64,000 bases of DNA, from positions 1 to 64,000 of the forward strand of contig PXBH01000054.1 in the NCBI GenBank assembly GCA_003565555.1, in the 5' to 3' direction. Position 1 is the stretch's first letter. The number at the start of each line of letters is the position of its first letter. The notes below the pieces were generated by a model, which saw nothing but the letters and a program-made list of their open reading frames with translations, searched no databases and was not told the origin of the DNA. Positions 30,250 to 39,680 of the stretch are shown here, piece after piece. A program made the translations under genes and the position numbers. The stretch comes from Cryomorphaceae bacterium (GTDB lineage: Bacteria; Bacteroidota; Bacteroidia; Flavobacteriales_D; Cryomorphaceae).

Positions 30250-31131
30250 TCAACCCTTGGGGTGGGCCTTGCGGTGAATCTCTTTAAGCTTCTCAATGCT
30301 GTTGTGGGTGTAAACCTGCGTTGCAGCGAGAGAAGCATGCCCCAGGATTTCTTTGATCGCATTCAAATCAGCGCCCCGGTTGAGCATGTGCGTGGCAAAA
30401 GTATGCCTGAGCACGTGGGGGCTTTTTTTCTGCAGCGAACTCACGCTTCCAAGGTAGTGATTTACCCTTCTGTAAACAAATTTCGGATAGAGTTTTGCGC
30501 CGTTTTCGGTAAGAAAAAAACAGGCTTGATCTTTGATGGACGGGAGTAAATTGCGCGCTTGTTCGTAGCTCATCAGCAGGTTGCTCAGGCTTTTTCCTAC
30601 GGGTATAATTCGCTCCTTGTTGCGCTTTCCGAGTACACGAAGCGTACCTTGCTCGGGATCAAATGCATTCTTTTTTAACCCTGTCAATTCAGCCAGACGC
30701 ATGCCGGTGTGGTATAGCAATTCGATCAGGGTCCGATCCAAAATTCCGGCGTAGCCTTCGGGGTAGACCCTTTCGGGAAAAAGCGCCTCCATCTGTGCTT
30801 CTTCCGCGTATACGGGCAGTCTTTTCGGGATTTTCGGCAGGGCGAGGGTAGCTGCCGGATTGTGCACCGCCCCGTAGTATTTCATCAACCATTTAAAAAA
30901 GGTGCGTACGGTACTGACCCTTCTTCGGATACTTTTTGCGGTGAGCCCCTCCTCCATCATAGATGCCACCCAAGAACGCAGCACAGCTTCATCTGCATCA
31001 GCGATGTGATCGATCGCAAAATTTTCTGAAAGAAAGGCCTCAAAAGAGGTGAGATCGGAGTCGTAGGCTTTCAGCGTATGGATGCTGTAGCCTTTCTCGA
31101 ACCGAAGGTAGTCTGTGAATTTTTCGCGCAT
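30250..31131 (-). CDS. xerC: Tyrosine recombinase XerC/XerD family
   Basis: A 293-residue tyrosine recombinase with an N-terminal SAM-like core-binding domain (residues 1-88) and a catalytic domain containing R145 (TGMRLAEL), K169, H239 and R242 (HVLRH), H265 (LGHAS) and the nucleophile Y274 (VYTHNS). Length, intact catalytic set and housekeeping context point to the chromosome-dimer-resolving Xer enzyme rather than a mobile-element integrase. Whether it is the C or D paralogue cannot be decided here. The rpsU terminator abuts its start codon. Confidence 0.88.
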   Translation of the reverse strand: MREKFTDYLRFEKGYSIHTLKAYDSDLTSFEAFLSENFAIDHIADADEAVLRSWVASMMEEGLTAKSIRRRVSTVRTFFKWLMKYYGAVHNPAATLALPKIPKRLPVYAEEAQMEALFPERVYPEGYAGILDRTLIELLYHTGMRLAELTGLKKNAFDPEQGTLRVLGKRNKERIIPVGKSLSNLLMSYEQARNLLPSIKDQACFFLTENGAKLYPKFVYRRVNHYLGSVSSLQKKSPHVLRHTFATHMLNRGADLNAIKEILGHASLAATQVYTHNSIEKLKEIHRKAHPKG

Positions 31132-31158
31132 AAAAAAAGCAGGACCGAAATCCTGCTT
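31132..31158 (-). terminator. Terminator of rpsU, touching the xerC start
   Basis: AAGCAGGA and TCCTGCTT pair around CCGAAA. On the minus strand the stem is followed by a seven-T run that ends at the xerC initiation codon. Confidence 0.88.
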
Positions 31159-31182
31159 CTAATATGGTGAATTCGCACGGAA

Positions 31183-31374
31183 TTAATCGAGTTCCCTGCG
31201 GATTTTATTTGCATATACTGCTTTGAGACGTTGCTGACGCTTCACTACAGAAGGTTTAGTAAATTGCTGACGCGAACGCAACTCTTTGATTACGCCGGTA
31301 CGGTCGAATTTTTTCTTAAACTTCTTCAGGGCTCTTTCGATGTTTTCGCCCTCTTTAACGGGAACAATCAGCAT
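31183..31374 (-). CDS. rpsU: 30S ribosomal protein S21
   Basis: A 63-residue S21 (MLIVPVKEGENIERALKKFK, then a long basic helix to KIRRELD). In Bacteroidota S21, with S18 and S6, forms the site that hides the 16S anti-Shine-Dalgarno tail, which matches the lack of clear Shine-Dalgarno sites across this window. It has its own terminator and a nearby -7 element. Confidence 0.95.
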   Translation of the reverse strand: MLIVPVKEGENIERALKKFKKKFDRTGVIKELRSRQQFTKPSVVKRQQRLKAVYANKIRRELD

Positions 31375-31405
31375 AATAAGTGGTCTCCTTTAATTTTCGA
31401 GAGCG

Positions 31406-31413
31406 CAAATATA
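31406..31413 (-). promoter_or_regulatory. -7 promoter element before rpsU
   Basis: TATATTTG on the minus strand, 32 bases before the rpsU start. No TTG lies at the standard distance, so the -33 element is weak or absent. Confidence 0.45.
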
Positions 31414-31434
31414 ACACTTTCCTGCGAGAAATGA

Positions 31435-32577
31435 CTACTCGGAAAGAATTTTCCGGGAAATCACCAATTTCTGAATCTCACTGGTGCCCTCGCCTATAGT
31501 GCAGAGCTTGCTGTCGCGGTAAAATTTCTCGACGGGAAAGTCTTTCGTATAGCCGTAACCGCCGAAAATCTGAACAGCTTCCGTCGCGGCGCGCACGCAA
31601 ACCTCACTTGCATAGTACTTGGCCATAGCCGATTGCTTGGTCACTTCTTTCTTTTTGTTTTTGAGGTCTGCGGCCTGAAGGGTCAGTAATTCGGCAGCCT
31701 CAATCTCCGTTGCCATATCGGCCAGCTTGAAGGAAATGGCCTGAAAGTCGGCAATAGGCTTGCCGAACTGCTCGCGCTCTTTGCTGTATTTTACTGCCGC
31801 GTCATAGGCCCCTTTGGCTATGCCCAGTGATAGGGCTGCGATGGAAATACGGCCGCCGTCCAGTATTTTCATGGCTTGAATGAAGCCTTCCCCTACTTCG
31901 CCCAAAACATTTTCGGCAGGCACACGGCAATCTTCAAATATCATCTCAGCGGTCTCGCTGGCGCGCATGCCGAGCTTGTTTTCTTTTTTTCCGGCTTTGA
32001 ATCCGGGAGTACCGCGCTCCACCACGATGGCCGTAATGCCTCGAGAGTCGAGAAGCTCTCCGGTTCTGACCAGAACCACAGCCACATCACCGCTGATGCC
32101 GTGGGTGATCCAGTTCTTGGCACCATTGAGCACATAGTGATCTCCGTCTTTTACGGCCGTGGTCTTCATGCGCAAGGCATCTGATCCGGTATTGCTCTCC
32201 GTAAGGCCCCAAGCGCCGATCCATTCTCCGGAGGCCAGTTTGGGAAGCCATTTTTTCTTCTGCTCCTCGGTACCGAAAGACATGATGTGACCGGTACAAA
32301 GGGAGTTATGGGCGGCCACGCTGAGCCCGATCGAGCCGCAAATCCGTCCTGTTTCTGATACGGCGGTGTAGTACTCGTAGTATCCGAATCCGCTTCCGCC
32401 GTATTCTTCGGGCACCAGAACTCCGAGCAAGCCGAGCTCGCCCATCTTCTTCATGGTTTCTAAAGGGAAAGTCTGATTTTCGTCCCAATCCATAAAATTG
32501 GGGCGTATCTCCTTTTCTCCGAAGTCGCGCACCATTTGCGCGATCATTTTTTGATTTTCTGTGAGTTCACTGTGCAT
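31435..32577 (-). CDS. Acyl-CoA dehydrogenase
   Basis: A 380-residue FAD-dependent acyl-CoA dehydrogenase that introduces the alpha-beta double bond in fatty-acid or branched-chain acyl-CoA oxidation. The flavin-contact segments [12 protein letters not shown] and NWITHG are present, and the catalytic base is probably E363 in GEGTSEIQ, the position used by short- and medium-chain enzymes. C-terminal helices ([18 protein letters not shown]) fit. It lies 29 bases after apt; chain preference is not determinable. Confidence 0.93.
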   Translation of the reverse strand: MHSELTENQKMIAQMVRDFGEKEIRPNFMDWDENQTFPLETMKKMGELGLLGVLVPEEYGGSGFGYYEYYTAVSETGRICGSIGLSVAAHNSLCTGHIMSFGTEEQKKKWLPKLASGEWIGAWGLTESNTGSDALRMKTTAVKDGDHYVLNGAKNWITHGISGDVAVVLVRTGELLDSRGITAIVVERGTPGFKAGKKENKLGMRASETAEMIFEDCRVPAENVLGEVGEGFIQAMKILDGGRISIAALSLGIAKGAYDAAVKYSKEREQFGKPIADFQAISFKLADMATEIEAAELLTLQAADLKNKKKEVTKQSAMAKYYASEVCVRAATEAVQIFGGYGYTKDFPVEKFYRDSKLCTIGEGTSEIQKLVISRKILSE

Positions 32578-32606
32578 TGGTGTGTATTTTCAGTTGATGG
32601 TGTGGT

Positions 32607-33143
32607 TTAGGCATACTTCAGGAGGCTGAGGTTGGGCCTGTTGTAATCTGCGAGCTTTTCCCTGCCCTTGAGCATTTCGAGTTCGATGATAAAGGAGAAG
32701 CCTGCCAACGAGCCCCCTTCGGTTTTTACCAATTCTGCTGCGGCGCAAGCGGTACCTCCGGTAGCGAGTAAGTCGTCGTGCACGAGCACATTCATACCCG
32801 GCTTCACGGCGCCTTTGTGTACTTCGATTTCCGCAGTGCCGTATTCTAACGCGTAACTGTAGGAAACTGTTTTGGCCGGCAGCTTGCCCTTTTTTCGCAT
32901 GACGATGAACGGCACATTCAGCTCCATAGCCAGGGGCAATCCGTATAAAAAACCCCTGCTCTCTATACCGGCCACGGCATCTACCTGTACCCCTTCAAAA
33001 AGTTTAACAAATTCAGCTACCACTGCCCGGCTGAGCACGGGCGACTCCAAAATGGGTGTAATGTCTTTGAATTGAATGCCCGGCTTGGGAAAGTCGGGCA
33101 CGTTACGGATGGTCTTTTCGAGGGTCTCTCGCAGGTTTTTCAT
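32607..33143 (-). CDS. apt: Adenine phosphoribosyltransferase
   Basis: A 178-residue purine-salvage enzyme that makes AMP from adenine and PRPP. The PRPP loop VHDDLLATGGTA (residues 121-132) and the family N-terminus (FPKPGIQFKDITPIL) are clear, as is AGIESRGFLYGLPLA. Its start overlaps the stop of the preceding HhH gene by four bases, indicating co-translation. Together with purM and pyrF nearby it marks a nucleotide-metabolism flavour to this region. Confidence 0.96.
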   Translation of the reverse strand: MKNLRETLEKTIRNVPDFPKPGIQFKDITPILESPVLSRAVVAEFVKLFEGVQVDAVAGIESRGFLYGLPLAMELNVPFIVMRKKGKLPAKTVSYSYALEYGTAEIEVHKGAVKPGMNVLVHDDLLATGGTACAAAELVKTEGGSLAGFSFIIELEMLKGREKLADYNRPNLSLLKYA

Positions 33144-34060
33144 CGGAAATCGAGATAAGCTGCAAGTTTAATTCTTAATTCGTCATTTAACAAACCCGCA
33201 GCCTGCATGTGATCGATGTCTTCAAAGCGACCGTTCTCCTCACGGTAGATTACAATCTTATTGGCCAGACCGAAATAGATATAAGGATGGCGGGAAAGGG
33301 CCTGCGCTGTAGCACGGTTTACGTCAATTTTTTTGATCTCGGAAGTGTCGATGCGCACCTGCTCCGCGATGCGGTCCACATTTTCCTCGCTCATTTTCCA
33401 AATTTCCATGAGCTGGGCGATGGTGAAAAAACCCCCGAGCTCATCGCGGTAATCGGAAATCTGCCGGGCGTAAAAAGATCCCACTCCTCTGATTTTCAAT
33501 AATTCATTTGTATCAGCCGTGTTCAGTTCTGCCACGGCGGGATTGTGTTTGTACAGGTCATAGTCAGCGGTATCAGACCATTTGACACGCTCCTCTTTCG
33601 GCTCTTTCCGGTCAGTTTTGTTCAAACGGGTTCCCGGCGCCTTGTCGGGCAAAAGCAGATATGGCTTCAGGCTGTCGAGACGCGCCTCATCTACAAAGTA
33701 GAGCCGGCCGAAATCATTTTTTTCACGAAAGTGCCCTCCGGCGGCCATGTACTTTCGCAGCACAGACACCTCCCTTTCGGAAAATCCCAATGCGAAGAAT
33801 CCCGAATCGGAAAGCGTGTTGGGATCGAATCGAAACAGCTCGTATGCGGTCTGTCCACGCTCCGCGGGATCGCTCTGCCCGCGCTGCGCTTCCGGATTAA
33901 TTGCAGCAAGGTGTTCCGAAGGCTCCGGCGGGTCGGGGGCCACCATGCGCGGATATACCGCAGCAGACCCCACGACAAGTACACAAAGTATCAGAACGGC
34001 TACGGTGCCGCGGCGCTCAGCACGGTGATGAATGAGGTATGAACGAAAGTTTCGAAGCAT
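33140..34060 (-). CDS. ComEA-like helix-hairpin-helix protein
   Basis: A 306-residue protein with an N-terminal membrane helix (GTVAVLILCVLVVGSAAVYP, about residues 18-37) and a body of ComEA-type helix-hairpin-helix repeats: ELNTADTNELLKIRGVGSFY, then IDVNRATAQALSRHPYIYFG, with further degenerate copies. HhH motifs bind DNA backbone non-specifically; a membrane-anchored set like this is usually linked to DNA uptake. The HhH units alternate with segments on bending around RQISDYRDELGGFF. Overlaps apt by four bases. Confidence 0.85.
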   Translation of the reverse strand: MLRNFRSYLIHHRAERRGTVAVLILCVLVVGSAAVYPRMVAPDPPEPSEHLAAINPEAQRGQSDPAERGQTAYELFRFDPNTLSDSGFFALGFSEREVSVLRKYMAAGGHFREKNDFGRLYFVDEARLDSLKPYLLLPDKAPGTRLNKTDRKEPKEERVKWSDTADYDLYKHNPAVAELNTADTNELLKIRGVGSFYARQISDYRDELGGFFTIAQLMEIWKMSEENVDRIAEQVRIDTSEIKKIDVNRATAQALSRHPYIYFGLANKIVIYREENGRFEDIDHMQAAGLLNDELRIKLAAYLDFR

Positions 34061-34088
34061 GCCGTCCGCTTATAACGGGCGGCATCGG

Positions 34089-36155
34089 CTACTTAAACCG
34101 CTTTATTTCACCCGTCTTTATTCTGTGAAAATACGATTTTAGATCTTTTTTCACCTCACCCGAGAGAATAACCAATCCGAAAATATTCGGGAAGGCCATA
34201 CCGAGAATCATGAGATCGGAGAAATCCAGCACGCTCCCGAGACCCACGGAAGAACCGACCACCACAAAAACGAGGAAGATCGCCTTGTAGCTCACTTCAG
34301 CCGCCCGCGATTGCCCAAACAAGTATGCCCAAGCTTTGAGCCCGTAATAAGACCACGAAATCATGGTGGAGAAGGCAAAGAGCACGATAGCGATCAGGAG
34401 CACCCAGTCAAACCATCCGAAAACACTGCTGAACGCCGCAGATGTGAGTTCAGACCCGTTCAGTTCGCCGGGAGTGTCTGCGAATCCGGTAAAAATAAGT
34501 ACCAAAGCCGTCATGGTGCAGACCACAACCGTGTCGACAAAAGGCTCTAAGAGTGCTACCAAGCCCTCACTGATCGGATGTTTGGTTTTGGAGGCTGCAT
34601 GCGCAATGGAAGCCGAGCCCACGCCCGCTTCGTTTGAAAATGCCGCACGTTGAAACCCGACAATCAATACACCGATCACGCCTCCCTTCAGTGCAGAAGG
34701 TGAAAAAGCGCCGCTCACAATCGCTTCGAATGCCCCGCCGATATTACTGAAATGCAAAAGAATGATGATCAAGGCAAAGCCTACATAGACCCCAACCATG
34801 ACAGGTACAATTTTGTCCGTCACCTTGGCAATACTTTTGATTCCGCCCAAAATGACCAGACCGACCAAAATGGCCAAAATCACTCCGAAGAGGGCCCCGT
34901 TGTTCTGGAAAAAATCCACCTTGGACGCGACCTGGGCAAAGGCCTGATTGGATTGAAACATATTTCCTCCTCCGAAGGAGCCCCCCACGCAAAGTATGGC
35001 AAACAGACCTGCCAGGACCTTACCCAGGGTCTTCATATTGCGTTTTTCCAATCCGCGGCTCAGGTAGTACATCGGGCCTCCCGACACCTCTCCGTTTTCG
35101 TCGATCAATCTGTACTTCAGACCGAGGGTACATTCGGTAAACTTGCTCGCCATTCCGAGAAGTCCGGCAATAATGATCCAAAAAGTAGCTCCCGGACCGC
35201 CGATCACAATGGCCACGGCCACCCCTGCAATATTTCCGAGGCCCACGGTGGCAGACAGCGCCGTGGTCAAGGCTTGGAAGTGTGAAACCTCTCCGTCATC
35301 TTTGGGATCGTCAAATTTTCCGGCCACCAGCAAGAGGGACTGCTTAATCCCCCTGAAATTGATGAAGCCCATTTTTATCGTGAAGAAGAGGGCACCCAGT
35401 ACCAACCACACCACGATGAAAGGAATATTCTTCTTCTGCGGATCACCGTTGGGGTGCAAGACGGGCCTCTCCTCTCCGTAGACGATTCTGCCGATTACCC
35501 CCGTATTGGGTTTTGCCAGCATATCGGGATCATCCGAATCATACACCAAGTCGCCCGGGCTGTTCCACCACTCGATGGTCCCCGGCTCGGCGGCAAATAC
35601 CGTCAAGGTATCGTTGATATTTCGCTTGATAAGGGCCAGTTTGTCTCCGCGCTTCACTTCCTCACCTTCCTGCTTATACCGCTGCATAAGAATCACCTTT
35701 CGCAAGTTTGTCTGCTCGGGCTTTACGGTATACAGCCTTCGCTCATCTGCATAAACCACAGGGTCATAAATCCCTACAAACTCGAAGGGATCCCAAAACA
35801 GCACGGAGCTGATCGCATTGACAAGGGGCAGGAATACCGAATTTATTCTTTCTTCTGTGGATCCCACGGGCACCCTTCCGGTCAATTCCGCAGTTTCTCC
35901 GGCGGAGTCGCGCACGATCACAGAAAAAGTTACGCCTTCGGTAAGGCCGCTTGACATTTTGGAGTTTTGCGGAGTACCGATATTGCTCCATTTGTAAGTG
36001 TACGGCGGGGTCCCCGATATCACCCTAACCTCGGCACGTCCGTCGTCGATCTGCTCACTGTCGTTGTAGATAATCAGCTCCGCTTCGAGCTGGGCAAGGC
36101 AGGTAAACGGGGCTAAAAAGAGGAATACAGCGAAAAGCAGGCGAGATTTTCCCAT
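34089..36155 (-). CDS. AGCS alanine/glycine:cation symporter with N-terminal periplasmic domain
   Basis: A sodium- or proton-coupled amino-acid symporter of the AGCS family. The core from about residue 240 has [20 protein letters not shown], the signature [15 protein letters not shown], and the [14 protein letters not shown] motif. What is odd is the front: a signal peptide ([16 protein letters not shown] ... CLAQ), a SprB/PKD-like beta domain ([10 protein letters not shown]), a segment resembling the family's usual N-terminal helix ([13 protein letters not shown]), then about 120 soluble residues with a biotinyl-lipoyl-like pattern ([13 protein letters not shown], then [17 protein letters not shown]) before the first core helix. 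The chosen ATG (36155) gives a clean signal peptide; an ATG eight codons upstream is possible. Confidence 0.88.
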   Translation of the reverse strand: MGKSRLLFAVFLFLAPFTCLAQLEAELIIYNDSEQIDDGRAEVRVISGTPPYTYKWSNIGTPQNSKMSSGLTEGVTFSVIVRDSAGETAELTGRVPVGSTEERINSVFLPLVNAISSVLFWDPFEFVGIYDPVVYADERRLYTVKPEQTNLRKVILMQRYKQEGEEVKRGDKLALIKRNINDTLTVFAAEPGTIEWWNSPGDLVYDSDDPDMLAKPNTGVIGRIVYGEERPVLHPNGDPQKKNIPFIVVWLVLGALFFTIKMGFINFRGIKQSLLLVAGKFDDPKDDGEVSHFQALTTALSATVGLGNIAGVAVAIVIGGPGATFWIIIAGLLGMASKFTECTLGLKYRLIDENGEVSGGPMYYLSRGLEKRNMKTLGKVLAGLFAILCVGGSFGGGNMFQSNQAFAQVASKVDFFQNNGALFGVILAILVGLVILGGIKSIAKVTDKIVPVMVGVYVGFALIIILLHFSNIGGAFEAIVSGAFSPSALKGGVIGVLIVGFQRAAFSNEAGVGSASIAHAASKTKHPISEGLVALLEPFVDTVVVCTMTALVLIFTGFADTPGELNGSELTSAAFSSVFGWFDWVLLIAIVLFAFSTMISWSYYGLKAWAYLFGQSRAAEVSYKAIFLVFVVVGSSVGLGSVLDFSDLMILGMAFPNIFGLVILSGEVKKDLKSYFHRIKTGEIKRFK

Positions 36156-36240
36156 GGATGAAGTTGTCTTAAAAACCAATCAAGCCGCTAAAAAACACAT
36201 TTCCGGGCATCGGGCAAAATAAGCAGAGAGCTGAGGGGGG

Positions 36241-36474
36241 CTATAAATCCCACACCGTTCTGCCCGGACGGGGGCGTATGAGGGTTCTGTGCTCTTTCCA
36301 AAACGCCATAAATAGGTAGAGGATGAGCGGTGATCCCAAAGTGATAAAAGAGATGTAAATAAAATACAGCCTGATGCGCGATGAGGAAATGCCCAACACA
36401 TCACCCCACCAAGCGCAGACACCGTAGGCCTGTTTTTCAAAAAAATCGTAGATGAACTTAACGGGTCCTCTCAT
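36241..36474 (-). CDS. PspC domain-containing protein
   Basis: A 77-residue protein with one PspC domain: YGVCAWWGDVLGISSSRIRL followed by a membrane helix (YFIYISFITLGSPLILYLF). PspC proteins sense or dampen envelope stress; stand-alone short forms are common in Bacteroidota. Its start lies 17 bases inside the DUF2851 gene, implying coupled translation. An alternative frame over 36180-36440 has no family pattern. Confidence 0.85.
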   Translation of the reverse strand: MRGPVKFIYDFFEKQAYGVCAWWGDVLGISSSRIRLYFIYISFITLGSPLILYLFMAFWKEHRTLIRPRPGRTVWDL

Positions 36475-37750
36475 ATCGTTCTAAAGTGTAAGTTCCGGTT
36501 TTACAAGTTAAACATTTTCCCGCGTCACAACCAAATTTTTTCAGTTGCAAAATCCCTTGTGTATCCATCGCATTATCAGCACGAAATCCGAGGGATCGGA
36601 ATTGGCGAACAACCTTGTTGTCTTCGGGCGGGAGCATTTCCGTGATTTCTGCGGCCCTTTGCAGGAGACTTTCGTCCTTTCCGTACCTGCCCAAAGCGAA
36701 AAGAAAGGGCACCACCGCGTTGATAAGAATGAGATTTCGGGTCGTCGCTCCGACTTTCTTTACGGCGGGCTTTCCCGCTTTGCCGAGGGTGTAATGTCTG
36801 TTCCAGAAATCGCCGGACAGCGCGATATCAAAAAGCTTGAAAAGCTCCTCAGGCTTCTCCGTTTCCGTGATCTTCCGTGCTACGGCGCGATGGCGGTGGT
36901 AAAATTCCGCCACCTGTGCCAGCCGAACCGCAGGGAAGTTTTGCGGTCTCAGTCGAAAAAGCTTCCAGGCGGTGGGCGGCATGGGTTCGAGCGCGAATTT
37001 GTTTTTCAGAAAGGCATACCGCTTTGCCAAGTCAAGTGCGTATTCAGCCTCAAGAGAATCTTCCTCCAAAAAACCGGCCTGCCCCAGAAAGAGGGCCTCG
37101 GTATCGGCAAGATCTTCCCAAACCTTGCGCAAGAGAGCAAAGGGCAGAATCCTCGAGAGCTGTTCGAAAGGCATGGCATTGACCTTAAGACCGAATGCAC
37201 GCATCAGCATGCGATAAAAGGCAGCCTCGGTATCACCGCGGGTCTCATTGAGATGGTCAAAGCACAGGGCGGACTTATCCCTCAAGCGGTCGGAAAAGGC
37301 TGCCTCTACCGTGGATATCTTCACGATATCAGGCACCGCATCGACCAATTTTTCACACGGGATAAACGCGGAATTCTTCAGCCAAGACTGATAATAGCGC
37401 CACGATTGATAGTCTATCAGATCTTTGATGCAAAGGGTGGGAACCGTCTGACCGCCGGGTGAAAGGATATCCTTGTCGGCCGTATATACCACATGCAGTA
37501 TGACATTGTCATAAGCCCGGTCTTCATGGTGGCGGTGTCGGAACCAATCGGAAGCCCGAATGTGGACCTCTACATTGCCGGCCCACTCGGTACCGCCGAT
37601 TCTCAACCTTGCATTGAGAAAGTCAGGGCCTGCATCAAAATTCTGCACGCCCGGCGCCGCCACAGTCAGCTCCTCTCCGGACACAGTGCGCAGCGCGTAA
37701 TCGGTAAATTTTTGGAACCTCCAGATGTATTGCAGAAAGTCTTCGTTCAT
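36458..37750 (-). CDS. DUF2851 family protein
   Basis: A 430-residue cytoplasmic protein of the Bacteroidota family DUF2851. Recognisable parts are the N-terminal MNEDFLQYIWRFQKF, PGVQNFDAGPDFLNARLRIG, the WAGNVEVHIRASDW segment, and a C-terminal cysteine cluster (FGCDAGKCLTCKTGTY) that could bind a metal. Function unknown. It sits 20 bases after pyrF and overlaps the PspC gene. Confidence 0.88.
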   Translation of the reverse strand: MNEDFLQYIWRFQKFTDYALRTVSGEELTVAAPGVQNFDAGPDFLNARLRIGGTEWAGNVEVHIRASDWFRHRHHEDRAYDNVILHVVYTADKDILSPGGQTVPTLCIKDLIDYQSWRYYQSWLKNSAFIPCEKLVDAVPDIVKISTVEAAFSDRLRDKSALCFDHLNETRGDTEAAFYRMLMRAFGLKVNAMPFEQLSRILPFALLRKVWEDLADTEALFLGQAGFLEEDSLEAEYALDLAKRYAFLKNKFALEPMPPTAWKLFRLRPQNFPAVRLAQVAEFYHRHRAVARKITETEKPEELFKLFDIALSGDFWNRHYTLGKAGKPAVKKVGATTRNLILINAVVPFLFALGRYGKDESLLQRAAEITEMLPPEDNKVVRQFRSLGFRADNAMDTQGILQLKKFGCDAGKCLTCKTGTYTLERYERTR

Positions 37751-37770
37751 CTCCCGGGGGAATTGATGAA

Positions 37771-38589
37771 CTAAAGTAATGATTTTCGGCGAAGTATCGA
37801 TTTCATTTCTTCCGCGATGCGCGCGGCCTCGGCTGCTGCGGCTTCTGCGAAATCTTTTTCGCGGGAAGCGTAGAGGATCCCGCGCGAGCTGTTGACCAAG
37901 AGACCCACATCTTCATTGAGCCCGTATCGGCATACTTGGGCAAGTGAGCCTCCCTGCGCTCCCACTCCAGGAACCAGGAAGAAATGCTCGGGCGCGCGCT
38001 CACGAAGGGCGCCGAACATCTCGGGGCGGGTAGCACCCGCTACGAACATCAGGTTCTCGGGACTACCCCATGCCGCGGCTTCAGTAATGACCCGGGCGTA
38101 CAGGGGTACCCCGTGTGAATTCTCGCAGAGTTGGAAATCATCTGCCCCCGCATTGGAAGTGAGCGCCAGAACCACCGCCCATTTTTCCGGAAAGGAAAGA
38201 AAAGGCCCTACACTGTCGCTGCCCATGTAGGGAGCCACGGTGACCGCGTCGAATTGATACGTCTCGAAAAAAGTACGCGCATACATCCGGGAAGTGTTGC
38301 CGATATCGCCGCGCTTGGCATCGGCGATGGTGAAGTGTTCAGGGCCGATGTATTCGAGGGTTTCTCCGAGAATTTCCCACCCGGCTGCACCCATCGCCTC
38401 GTAAAATGCAGTATTGGGCTTGAAAGCCGCAGCATAGGGGCGCACGGCGTCAATGATCGCCTTGTTGAACTTTAGAATACCCTCGGGACCGCTGTGCCCC
38501 GGCGGCAGCTTCTCAGGGTCGGGGTCGAGCCCTACGCAGAGAAAGCTGCCCTTGTCACGAATCGTTTTGATAAGTTGATCCCTGTTCAT
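37771..38589 (-). CDS. pyrF: Orotidine 5'-phosphate decarboxylase
   Basis: A 272-residue enzyme of the longer class of OMP decarboxylases; it makes UMP in the last step of pyrimidine synthesis. The catalytic motif DAKRGDIGNT starts near residue 88, and CVGLDPDPEKLP and AFKPNTAFYEA match the family. It starts one base after the prfA stop, so the two are in one transcript. Confidence 0.95.
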   Translation of the reverse strand: MNRDQLIKTIRDKGSFLCVGLDPDPEKLPPGHSGPEGILKFNKAIIDAVRPYAAAFKPNTAFYEAMGAAGWEILGETLEYIGPEHFTIADAKRGDIGNTSRMYARTFFETYQFDAVTVAPYMGSDSVGPFLSFPEKWAVVLALTSNAGADDFQLCENSHGVPLYARVITEAAAWGSPENLMFVAGATRPEMFGALRERAPEHFFLVPGVGAQGGSLAQVCRYGLNEDVGLLVNSSRGILYASREKDFAEAAAAEAARIAEEMKSILRRKSLL

Positions 38590-38590
38590 T

Positions 38591-39676
38591 TCAGCCTTGT
38601 GTTTCCTGAAGTTTTTCTGCGTGATCTGCCATGCGAAGTGCTTCTGATACTTCTGACAAGTCGCCTTCCAGGATGGACTGCAGATTGTACAATGTCAGGT
38701 TAATGCGGTGATCGGTCAGGCGGCCTTGGGGATAGTTGTAGGTACGAATTTTTGCCGATCGGTCACCGGAGGCCACCATGGATTTACGCTTTTCCTGATC
38801 TGCAGCGAGTTTTTTCTCGAGTTCCATTTCGTAGATACGGGTTCGAAGCACGGCCAGGGCTTTCTCATGGTTGCGCAGTTTCGATTTTTGATCTTGGCAC
38901 TGCGCCACGATGCCGGTAGGAATGTGGGTGAGCCGGATCGCGGAATAGGTCGTATTCACCGACTGCCCGCCCGGACCGCTGGCACAATAACTGTCTACCC
39001 GGATGTCAGATTCTTTCACATCCACATCAAAGGCCTCCGCTTCGGGCAGCACAATCACCGTGGCGGCCGAGGTGTGTACCCTCCCCTGGGTTTCTGTTTG
39101 CGGTACGCGCTGCACCCGGTGCACCCCCGCCTCGTATTTGAGTGTGCCGTAAACAGCATCACCCGTCACGTTAAAAATGATTTCCTTAAAGCCGCCCACG
39201 GAACCGTAGTTCGTATCGAGCAGCTCTACCTTCCAGCCTTTCTGCTCGGCGTACCGCGTATACATGCGGTGAAGGTCTCCCGCAAAGAGACAGGCTTCAT
39301 CGCCGCCGGTCCCCGCACGGATCTCCATAATGGCGTTCTTGCCGTCCTCTGGATCTTTGGGCACCAAGAGAAATTTAATCTCATCTTCGAGGCGCAATTT
39401 CTCCTCCTCCAAGGTCTCCGCTTCCGCTTTGGCCATATCGCGAAATTCACCGTCCTTTTCCGTCCGAATAATCTCGCGGGAGCTTTCGAGATTTTCTAAA
39501 ATAAGCCGGTAGGCCTCATAAGCCTTCACCACCGGCTCCAGATCTTTAAACTCTTTGGAAATGGCTACATAGTGTTTCATATCGGCCATCACCTCAGGGT
39601 CCGCGAGCTGCTTGCTCAACTCCGAGTAGTGGTCTTTGACGGCACCGAGCCTGTCGAGAATTTCCTGTTCATCCAT
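38591..39676 (-). CDS. prfA: Peptide chain release factor 1
   Basis: A 361-residue class I release factor for UAA and UAG stops. The GGQ catalytic motif (ASGPGGQSVNTTYSAIRL, near residue 235) and the HRVQRVPQTETQGRVHTSA segment identify it as RF1 rather than RF2; there is no frameshift. It follows purM by four bases and precedes pyrF by one. Confidence 0.97.
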   Translation of the reverse strand: MDEQEILDRLGAVKDHYSELSKQLADPEVMADMKHYVAISKEFKDLEPVVKAYEAYRLILENLESSREIIRTEKDGEFRDMAKAEAETLEEEKLRLEDEIKFLLVPKDPEDGKNAIMEIRAGTGGDEACLFAGDLHRMYTRYAEQKGWKVELLDTNYGSVGGFKEIIFNVTGDAVYGTLKYEAGVHRVQRVPQTETQGRVHTSAATVIVLPEAEAFDVDVKESDIRVDSYCASGPGGQSVNTTYSAIRLTHIPTGIVAQCQDQKSKLRNHEKALAVLRTRIYEMELEKKLAADQEKRKSMVASGDRSAKIRTYNYPQGRLTDHRINLTLYNLQSILEGDLSEVSEALRMADHAEKLQETQG

Positions 39677-39680
39677 GATC

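Noticed and set aside
30250-31131. Tyrosine recombinase as a mobile-element integrase
   Set aside because: Located between rpsU and hpf, no attachment repeats or cargo, and typical XerC size and motifs.
36180-36440. Alternative 86-codon frame overlapping the PspC gene
   Set aside because: The PspC reading in another frame has a clear domain match; this one has none.
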